Below, one piece after another: positions 1-5,852 of a stretch of DNA of 11,357 nucleotides. Position numbers and translations under genes: made by a program. The stretch spans positions 27,708-39,064 of the forward strand of contig PGYF01000010.1 in NCBI GenBank assembly GCA_002839535.1, written 5' to 3'. A model generated the notes under the pieces. That model worked only from the letters and a program-made list of their open reading frames with translations. It did no database searches and had not been told where the DNA came from. How positions within the stretch are numbered: the first letter of the stretch is position 1; the number at the start of each line of letters is the position of its first letter. The DNA comes from Nitrospira bacterium HGW-Nitrospira-1 (GTDB taxonomy: Bacteria > Nitrospirota > Thermodesulfovibrionia > Thermodesulfovibrionales > UBA6898).

Positions 1-49
1 CGGGCAATGACACAAATTAGGAAGCAATTCATTAAAAGGGGCTGATTAG

Positions 50-112
50 GTAAAATGAAAAGCGGACATTTCTAAATTGGTAAAAAGCGGACATTTCTAT
101 TTTGGTATGACA
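50..112. mobile_element. Terminal repeats of an IS21-like insertion sequence (one end only)
   Basis: Two adjacent 25-bp units at 58-82 and 83-107 differ at only two bases; both begin AAAAGCGGACATTTCT and end TTGGTA. They are followed by TGACA at 108-112. Read on the minus strand this is an end starting TGTCA with repeated GAAATGTCCGCTTTT blocks, the arrangement of multiple terminal repeats I associate with IS21-family (istA/istB) elements. No transposase or helper ATPase gene is visible, so the body would lie left of the window, or this is a solo remnant. The outer edge would be about position 112, only about 17 bp upstream of the predicted rpsT -35 box. The family assignment comes from recalled end sequences. 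Confidence 0.55.
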
Positions 113-128
113 GTATGTAAACAATTTA

Positions 129-158
129 TTGATTTAACAGGGTGTTATATGTTATAAA
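129..158 (+). promoter_or_regulatory. Predicted sigma-70 promoter of rpsT
   Basis: TTGATT (129-134) and TATAAA (153-158) are separated by 18 bp; taking TTATAA at 152-157 gives 17 bp. Transcription would start near 165, giving a leader of about 24 nt that carries the ribosome binding site. The promoter lies entirely downstream of the IS-like end, so the insertion would leave it intact. Predicted from consensus match only. Confidence 0.45.
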
Positions 159-172
159 ATAAAACTTTTCAA

Positions 173-180
173 AAGGAGGA
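173..180 (+). promoter_or_regulatory. Strong ribosome binding site that fixes the rpsT TTG start
   Basis: AAGGAGGA is an almost perfect anti-Shine-Dalgarno match and sits 8 nt before the TTG at 189. No ATG or GTG in frame fits the family N-terminus, so this site is what supports initiation at TTG. Confidence 0.8.
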
Positions 181-188
181 ATTTTAAT

Positions 189-485
189 TTGGCGGCAAAA
201 TCAGCACCTAAAAAGAACCTGTCAGCAATCAAAAGAAACAGACAGTCAGAAAAGAGGAATAAGCGTAACAGGGCCGAACGCACTAAAATAAGGGGCGTCA
301 TTAAGGCTGTAGAGGCATCGGTAAAAACCGGCGAGAAAGACACATCAGCAGGCGATCTTCAGAAAGCAATAAAGACCATAAGCAGCGCAAAGTCAAAGGG
401 TATCCTCCATAGAAATAACGCTGCAAGAAAAATTTCAAGACTGACCAGAAAGGTTAATGCCCTTTCAAAAACCGTAGAAGCTTAA
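189..485 (+). CDS. rpsT: 30S ribosomal protein bS20
   Basis: This 98-residue, very basic protein matches bacterial S20, which binds 16S rRNA early in assembly of the small subunit. The N-terminus (AAKSAPKKNLSAIKRNRQSE) is the typical S20 opening. It is followed by the Arg/Lys-rich helix (RNKRNRAERTKIR) and the C-terminal segment with KGILHRNNAARKISRL, the family signature region. Length is slightly above the usual 85-90 residues, mostly from the TAGDLQ-like middle and C-terminal tail. The start is TTG, supported by AAGGAGGA 8 nt upstream. E. coli rpsT also starts with UUG, and there the weak start is part of autogenous control; whether that holds here is inference. The gene stands alone, convergent with the pil operon whose last gene ends at 576. 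Confidence 0.96.
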   Translation: MAAKSAPKKNLSAIKRNRQSEKRNKRNRAERTKIRGVIKAVEASVKTGEKDTSAGDLQKAIKTISSAKSKGILHRNNAARKISRLTRKVNALSKTVEA

Positions 486-559
486 GCTCAATACTGTTTA
501 CACCCCCAAAAAATGCAATTCTTCATGGACATGGATGACTGAAAAGTATTGGGGTTAAG
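481..559. repeat. Long inverted repeat between rpsT and pilR (possible bidirectional terminator or small mobile element)
   Basis: The arms 481-495 (CTTAAGCTCAATACT) and 545-559 (AGTATTGGGGTTAAG) pair at 13 of 15 positions. A competing stem pairs CCCCAA (504-509) with TTGGGG (549-554). The loop carries copy 1 of the 36-bp direct repeat. The left arm overlaps the rpsT stop codon. It lies between convergent genes, where a terminator would be expected, but there is no GC-rich stem followed by a clear U-run, so the termination role is only a guess. Confidence 0.4.
505..550 (+). repeat. Direct repeat, copy 1 (downstream flank of the pil operon)
   Basis: Positions 505-550 match 7735-7780 in the same orientation at 44 of 46 bases; the core 515-550 is identical over 36 bp (begins GCAATTCTTCATGGACATGG, ends GAAAAGTATT). 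The two mismatches are at 508 and 514. Similarity stops abruptly after AGTATT. The repeat lies outside any gene, just past the 3' end of pilR. Confidence 0.9.
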
Positions 560-575
560 ATCTTTCTTTGTATGA

Positions 576-1940
576 TTATTTTATCCCGTACTTATATAAT
601 TTGTGTCTGAATGAGCGAAATGAAAGATTCAGCATCCTGGCTGCCTCTGTCTTGACGCCTTTTGCTTTCTCGAGAGCCTTGTTCAGATAGTCTCTTTCGA
701 TCTGTTCCATAATGCCCTTGAAATCCATGCCCTCTTCGCCGATTGCAGGAAGCTGCTTTCCGGCTTCATCAGCCTTGCGTATCTCTTCGGGCAGGTCAGC
801 AGGCAGTATAATTTCACCATCGGTAAGAAGGACTGTCCGCTCCACCATGTTTTCAAGTTCTCTTACATTCCCTTTCCATGAATATTTCATGAGAAGGCGA
901 AGCGCCTCAGGAGAAAATCTTTTTGTATTGGCCGAAGATTTATTCAAAAAATGATCGAGTAATAAAGGGATGTCATCAGGCCGTTCTCTTAACGGCGGTA
1001 TGTTTATCGGAACAACGTTCAGCCGGTAGAAGAGGTCTTCCCTGAAGCTGCCTGAGGCAACAGCTTCTGAAATATCTTTGTTTGTTGCGGATATTACCCT
1101 GACGTCTACGGTGACGTCGTTTAACCCTCCGACCCTTCTGAAGGCGCCATTTTCAAGCACACGCAATAATTTAGACTGGAGGGACAATGGCATTTCCCCT
1201 ATTTCATCAAGAAATATGCTCCCCTTGTCTGCTGCTTCAAAAAGCCCTTCCTTGTTATATAATGCGCCGGTAAAGGAACCTTTTACATGCCCGAAAAGTT
1301 CCGATTCAAGCAGACCTTCAGGAAATGTTGCGCAATTAATGGTCACGAAGTTTTTTTGTTTTCTCGGGCTCAGATGATGCAGCGCTGAGGCTACCAGCTC
1401 TTTCCCACTGCCGCTTTCACCTGTAATGAGGACTGTTGAATTGCTTTGCGCAACTTTCCGTATGAGGGTAAAAAGTCCCTGCATCTTCTGGCTTTTTCCC
1501 ACAATATTCTCCAGTCCACAGGATGACTTTATCTTCTCCCTCAGGAGAGAAAGTTCTTCACTTAAGTTTTTCTTTTCAAACGCCTTTTGAATAATAAGAC
1601 GTATCTCATCGATTTTAAAGGGTTTGTAGATATAATCATATGCCCCCATTTTCATTGCTTCAATCGCAGATTCGGTTGTCCCGAAGGCTGTTATCATGAT
1701 AACAATAGTTGCAGGCGAAATCTCCTTGACCTTTTTCAGGACTTCGAAGCCGTCGGCCTTCGGCATTTTAATATCAGTTACTACGAGGTCAAAAATATCG
1801 TTCTTGAGATAATCCATTCCCTCAAGCCCGTTGGATGCAGATGTGATATCATAACCCTCTTCTTCCAGAAGTATTTTGAGCACCTCCCGCATGCTTTTTT
1901 CATCTTCAATTATCAGTATCCGGCCTTTGGTGTTTTCCAT
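576..1940 (-). CDS. pilR: Sigma-54-dependent response regulator of type IV pilus expression (PilR/NtrC family)
   Basis: This 454-residue cytoplasmic activator has the full NtrC-type layout. The receiver domain (about 5-120) has acidic residues E12/D13, the phosphoacceptor D56 in DLVVTD, switch T84 and K107. The AAA+ domain (about 144-380) has Walker A GESGSGKE at 174-181, the sigma-54 contact loop GSFTGA at 221-226 and Walker B SIFLDE at 241-246. A Fis-type helix-turn-helix (about 413-452) includes TEAARMLNLSFRSFRHKL. The loop has Ser in place of the commoner Ala of GAFTGA. ATG start one base after the pilS stop (TGA-T-ATG), so translation is likely coupled. In relatives PilS phosphorylates PilR, which then activates sigma-54 transcription of pilA. 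pilA is not in this window, so the target is inferred. A general NtrC-like regulator is the alternative, but operon position favours PilR. Confidence 0.9.
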   Translation of the reverse strand: MENTKGRILIIEDEKSMREVLKILLEEEGYDITSASNGLEGMDYLKNDIFDLVVTDIKMPKADGFEVLKKVKEISPATIVIMITAFGTTESAIEAMKMGAYDYIYKPFKIDEIRLIIQKAFEKKNLSEELSLLREKIKSSCGLENIVGKSQKMQGLFTLIRKVAQSNSTVLITGESGSGKELVASALHHLSPRKQKNFVTINCATFPEGLLESELFGHVKGSFTGALYNKEGLFEAADKGSIFLDEIGEMPLSLQSKLLRVLENGAFRRVGGLNDVTVDVRVISATNKDISEAVASGSFREDLFYRLNVVPINIPPLRERPDDIPLLLDHFLNKSSANTKRFSPEALRLLMKYSWKGNVRELENMVERTVLLTDGEIILPADLPEEIRKADEAGKQLPAIGEEGMDFKGIMEQIERDYLNKALEKAKGVKTEAARMLNLSFRSFRHKLYKYGIK

Positions 1941-1941
1941 A

Positions 1942-3504
1942 TCAGCGCATTAGTATAATCTCAAACGTGGTTTTGATTCCAGGGGCGCTCGCAACAACAA
2001 GCCTGCCGTTATGCTCTTCAATAATCCTGTAAGCTATTGACAGCCCCAGTCCGGTGCCTATGACCTTTGTCGTAAAAAAAGGATAAAAAATCTTATTAAT
2101 GTTTGATTGCGCTATGCCGGACCCTGTATCGGAAAAAGAGATGGTTGCATTTTTTGAGTTGTTCTTTGTTGATACAGTCAACACCCCGCTGTCTTCCATA
2201 GCCTCGAAGGCATTTACTCCTAAATTCCAGAATACCTGTCTCATTTTTTCAGGATCCGCATGAATAAGAAGCTCCCCTTCAAATTCTTTTTTTATTGATA
2301 TTCCGCTTTTATGCTCTGCATTTTTGAGGAGTTCCAGTGTGCCGTCGAGTATCGAATGAAGGTCTACAAGGCGTATATCAAGAGGTTTAGGGCTGGAATA
2401 AGTCAAAAAGTCTGAGATGGTATTATTCAGCCGCTCCATTTCACTTAATGCAATATCCATCAACTTTTCCTTGTGTTTTTCAGGGAGCTTGCCTTCCTTG
2501 AGCATTTCGATGGAGCCTCTTAAAGAGGCAAGGGGGTTTCTGATTTCGTGTGCGATATTTGCCGACAGTTCGCCGATTGCCGCCCATTTTTCCTTGTTTT
2601 TTATTTCTGATTCAAGCTGTTTTTTCTGTGTCAGATCCTGGAAAATACCGATAAATCCTGTTTTATTCCCTTTGCGATCCCTGAGCACGGCAATATTAAG
2701 CCCGATAATTTTTTCACTATCGGTATTTGCGGATAATATTTTTTCATATCTCCCGCCCTCCAGCGGAAAACTCAAAAAGGGAAACACTGTCTTTATGGCA
2801 TTGCCTGTTACAGCCTCTTTTTTTATCCCTGTAATTAACTCTGCAGCATGGTTGAAGATCAAAACAGAGCCGTTAGTGTCTGTTGTAAATAAGCCGCTCG
2901 GCAGGCTTTCGATAACTTCGGCGTTGAATACCTCAAGGTCTTTGAGGCTGCTGTCTTTTTCCTCAAGTTTCTCGGCTGTTTTTTCGAGGCTGTAAGAGAG
3001 ATATCCGGCAAGCCAAGCTGTAACATAGAGAGCGATAATATGCGTAAAGATATTGAACAGGAACTGTTTCCCCTCCATTGCTCCTTCATATGCAATCGGC
3101 AGTATCTTGTAGAACTGCAGGTCAAGCAATATTCCATAAAATATGCTGCTCAGGCTTGCCATGATATAGCCTGCTCTTTTGTTCAGGACAATACTTGAAG
3201 AAAGCACGGTCAGAATCAATGTAAAAGAAAACCAGCTTTCTATTCCTCCGGTAATGAAAATGAGGCTGATTTCAGCAATCACATCAAGTATTAACTGTAT
3301 GTATCCAAACAATAAAAGGTTTTTTACCCTGTTTATAAGAAGGGAGTAAATGATAGTCATCAAGTAGGCGGCGATAATAAAATACGAAATGAGCCTTGGG
3401 TGCGGAGAACCTAAGTATTCGATTTTAAAGAGAAAAGATGAGCCAAGGAGGAGAGTGATAAATAAGGCCCTGAAAGCAATCAGGGCCTTGATTTTAGCTT
3501 TCAT
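1942..3504 (-). CDS. pilS: Membrane sensor histidine kinase PilS with PAS domain
   Basis: This 520-residue inner-membrane kinase is the likely partner of the adjacent PilR. About six hydrophobic segments fill residues 8-170, as in PilS proteins that sense the pilin level in the membrane. A short coiled segment (about 172-195) leads to a PAS domain (about 195-295; GLFTTDTNGSVLIFNHAAEL). The HisKA domain carries the phosphoacceptor H319 in SANIAHEIRNPLASLRGS. The HATPase domain has an N box (NLGVNAFEAM, N431), a G1 box (DTGSGI, 459-464) and a G2 box (GTGLGLS, 483-489). All catalytic motifs are present, so it should be active. The ATG start lies 4 bp after the pilC stop with only a weak ribosome binding site, suggesting coupling to pilC translation. 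Kinase identity is firm; the name rests on the membrane domain plus operon context. Confidence 0.9.
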   Translation of the reverse strand: MKAKIKALIAFRALFITLLLGSSFLFKIEYLGSPHPRLISYFIIAAYLMTIIYSLLINRVKNLLLFGYIQLILDVIAEISLIFITGGIESWFSFTLILTVLSSSIVLNKRAGYIMASLSSIFYGILLDLQFYKILPIAYEGAMEGKQFLFNIFTHIIALYVTAWLAGYLSYSLEKTAEKLEEKDSSLKDLEVFNAEVIESLPSGLFTTDTNGSVLIFNHAAELITGIKKEAVTGNAIKTVFPFLSFPLEGGRYEKILSANTDSEKIIGLNIAVLRDRKGNKTGFIGIFQDLTQKKQLESEIKNKEKWAAIGELSANIAHEIRNPLASLRGSIEMLKEGKLPEKHKEKLMDIALSEMERLNNTISDFLTYSSPKPLDIRLVDLHSILDGTLELLKNAEHKSGISIKKEFEGELLIHADPEKMRQVFWNLGVNAFEAMEDSGVLTVSTKNNSKNATISFSDTGSGIAQSNINKIFYPFFTTKVIGTGLGLSIAYRIIEEHNGRLVVASAPGIKTTFEIILMR

Positions 3505-3508
3505 TATT

Positions 3509-4732
3509 TTACTTTATGAGGGTGATGAGTTTGAATATGGGCAGATACATGGAAACAACAATAAAACCAACAGAACCTCCGAGGAAAACTATCAACAGAG
3601 GCTCCATCATTGCTGTGAGGTTGTTGACTGCATTATCAACTTCATCGTCATAGAAGTCCGCGATTTTGTCCATCATTGTGTCAAGCGCGCCGGTTGATTC
3701 ACCGACTGCTATCATATGGACGACCATGGGTGGAAATACCTTTGATTTCTGTAAGGGTTCTGCCAGAGTTGCTCCTTCAGATACTGCTTTTCTTGTGTCC
3801 ATGATGGCGTATTCTATGATTTTATTGCCTGCGGTCTTTGCGGTTATTTCAAGTCCGTCAAGTATCGGCACGCCGCTGCTTATTAATGTGCCGAGCGTTC
3901 TGGTGAATTTGGCGACAGCAACCTTTCTCAGGAGTATGCCGAATATCGGCAATCTCAGAAATATTCTGTCAGTAGCTGCCCGGCCTTTTTCAGTCTTCCG
4001 TATCTGTATAAAAGCTATCCCTGCGGCGATCAGCGCCATACCGAGCAACAGGCCTCCAATGCCTGCGAGAAAATTACTTGTTTTTATAACGAGTAAGGTA
4101 GGCAGGGGAAGAGTTCCCCCCAACTGTGTAAACATTTTTGAAAAGGCGGGGATAACAAAAATCATAATTATTGCAATACAAATTACTGCTACTGATGAGA
4201 CAACAGCAGGATAAACCATCGCGCCTTTGACTTTTCTCCTGAGCTTCATCGCCTTTTCGATGTAGACGGCAAGTCTGTTCAGAATGGTATCCAGGATACC
4301 TCCCGCCTCGCCTGCAGCCACCATATTGACGTAAAGTTCGGTAAAGGCCTTTGGATGTTTTTTGAGGGCGTCCGCATAGGTCGAGCCTGCCTCAACATCA
4401 GCTTTAATGGCCGAAATGGTGCGAGCCAGGAATTTGTTTTCGGTCTGGTCTGAGAGTACCTTAAGCGCCTGAACGAGCGGGAGGCCGGCGCCAATCATTG
4501 TTGCAAACTGTCTTGTGAAAACAACAATATCCTTTTCCTTAACTCTCCCTCCAAAGCTGAAACCGGCAAGACTGCCGAAGAGCGGTTTTTTCTCTTTTGG
4601 CTTAACGAGTGTTGCTGTTATGTTTCTTCTTCTGAGCTGGCTAATGACCTCATCTTTTGAATTGGCGGTGATTTCGCCTGATTCGATCATCCCCTTGCCT
4701 GTTTTTCCGGACCACGTAAAAATCGTTGCCAT
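3509..4732 (-). CDS. pilC: Type IV pilus inner-membrane platform protein PilC
   Basis: This 407-residue polytopic protein is the platform that PilB and PilT act on during assembly and retraction. It has two T2SSF (GspF-type) domains in tandem: one around 68-195 with FTRQFATMIGAGLPLVQALK, and its repeat around 274-400 with FTRTLGTLISSGVPILDGLE. Each carries the family's acidic GE motif (GEAGG at 141-145; GESTG at 344-348). Hydrophobic segments lie near 172-196, 221-243 and 376-400, giving the usual three membrane helices. The N-terminal 50 residues (TWSGKTGKGMIESGEI) match the PilC leader region. Length is normal. The start ATG lies 6 bp after the pilT stop, and its ribosome binding site GGGAGG is formed by the last pilT codons. 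Confidence 0.95.
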   Translation of the reverse strand: MATIFTWSGKTGKGMIESGEITANSKDEVISQLRRRNITATLVKPKEKKPLFGSLAGFSFGGRVKEKDIVVFTRQFATMIGAGLPLVQALKVLSDQTENKFLARTISAIKADVEAGSTYADALKKHPKAFTELYVNMVAAGEAGGILDTILNRLAVYIEKAMKLRRKVKGAMVYPAVVSSVAVICIAIIMIFVIPAFSKMFTQLGGTLPLPTLLVIKTSNFLAGIGGLLLGMALIAAGIAFIQIRKTEKGRAATDRIFLRLPIFGILLRKVAVAKFTRTLGTLISSGVPILDGLEITAKTAGNKIIEYAIMDTRKAVSEGATLAEPLQKSKVFPPMVVHMIAVGESTGALDTMMDKIADFYDDEVDNAVNNLTAMMEPLLIVFLGGSVGFIVVSMYLPIFKLITLIK

Positions 4733-4738
4733 TTATCA

Positions 4739-5842
4739 TTACCTCCCGTGTCCAGAAGGAGCTGCGTCCCTATGGGACGGGACTCTCTGGAGCATTGTGA
4801 TTAATTCTTCAGGCATAGTTGACCTTCCAACAGCGTCTTCATATGAGATATGCCCTTTTGTATAAAGCTCTGTTAAAGACTGGTTCATTGTCTGCATGCC
4901 GAATTTGGACTGTCCGGACTGCATCACGGAATATATCTGGTGGGTCTTGTCTTCTCTTATGAGGTTCCGTATTGCGAGATTTGGAATGAGGACTTCTACT
5001 GCAAGCGCTCGTCCTTTTCCGGATTTCCTGGCGATCAGCTGCTGCGAAAGGACTCCTTCCAAAACAAAGGAAAGCTGTACCCTTATCTGTTCCTGTTGAT
5101 GCGGGGGGAAGACGTCAATGATACGGCTTATTGTCTGCACCGCTGAGTTGGTATGAAGTGTTGCGAGGGTCAAATGTCCTGTCTCAGATACTGTAAGCGC
5201 AGCTTCAATTGTCTCGAGGTCCCTCATTTCACCGATGAGCACAACGTCAGGATCCTGCCTCAACACATATTTGAGCGCATCCCCGAATGAGTTTGTATCA
5301 GCATTTACCTCTCTCTGGTTAATGAGACATTTTCCATGTTTGTGGAGGTATTCTATAGGGTCTTCTATTGTGATGATATGTTCATAACGCTCTGCATTTA
5401 TCCTGTCAACCATGGCTGCCAGCGTTGTAGATTTGCCGCTGCCTGTAGGGCCTGTACAAAGTATGAGCCCGCTTGGTTTCCTGGCGAAATCCTTTACCAT
5501 TTCCGGAAGCCCAAGCTCCTGGAAGGTTTTTATATCAAATGGCAGGGCCCTGAAGGCCGCTGCAACAGCGCCCCTCTGATTAAAAACATTGCCCCTGAAT
5601 CTGCTGAGCCCTTCTATGCCGAAAGAAAAGTCAAGCTCATTGTGCTCTTCGAACTTATGTTTTTGAGCATTGGTCAGGATGCTGTAGCATAAGGACTTGG
5701 TATCCGCCGGTGTTAAAGGAGGATGGTCAAGGCTGACAAGTTTACCGTCAACCCTGAGTCTTGGGGGACTGGCTGTTGTGATATGCAGATCAGATGCGCC
5801 TTTTTCAATCATTATTTTCAGCAGTTCGTTAATGCTTGCCAT
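4739..5842 (-). CDS. pilT: Type IV pilus retraction ATPase PilT
   Basis: This 367-residue hexameric secretion-type ATPase is predicted to power pilus retraction (twitching motility) at the cytoplasmic face. The N-terminal PAS-like domain contains GASDLHITTASPPRLRVDG. The core has Walker A GPTGSGKST (131-139), an Asp box (IEDPIEYLH), Walker B (VVLIGEMRD) and a His box (GHLTLATLHTNSA). The PilT-specific AIRNLIRE motif at 290-297 separates it from PilB and GspE, and the Cys-rich zinc region of PilB is absent. The last 15 residues (RVPSHRDAAPSGHGR) look unconserved. Translation starts at ATG with AAGGAGC 7 nt upstream; that site overlaps the pilB stop codon, 10 bp away. Confidence 0.96.
   Translation of the reverse strand: MASINELLKIMIEKGASDLHITTASPPRLRVDGKLVSLDHPPLTPADTKSLCYSILTNAQKHKFEEHNELDFSFGIEGLSRFRGNVFNQRGAVAAAFRALPFDIKTFQELGLPEMVKDFARKPSGLILCTGPTGSGKSTTLAAMVDRINAERYEHIITIEDPIEYLHKHGKCLINQREVNADTNSFGDALKYVLRQDPDVVLIGEMRDLETIEAALTVSETGHLTLATLHTNSAVQTISRIIDVFPPHQQEQIRVQLSFVLEGVLSQQLIARKSGKGRALAVEVLIPNLAIRNLIREDKTHQIYSVMQSGQSKFGMQTMNQSLTELYTKGHISYEDAVGRSTMPEELITMLQRVPSHRDAAPSGHGR
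4752..4790. other. Small GC stem-loop near the 3' end of pilT
   Basis: CGTCCC (4765-4770) and GGGACG (4774-4779) form a perfect 6-bp stem with a TAT loop. CCAGA (4752-4756) and TCTGG (4786-4790) can extend it imperfectly. In the mRNA it sits about 20-58 nt before the pilC start. It could stabilise a transcript end or affect pilC translation, but it lies in coding sequence and may be chance. Confidence 0.25.
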
Positions 5843-5852
5843 TTAAAGCTCC

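Noticed and set aside
2417..2995. A 192-codon plus-strand frame within pilS
   Set aside because: It is antisense to a kinase gene with all motifs in place, and has no family features or ribosome binding site.
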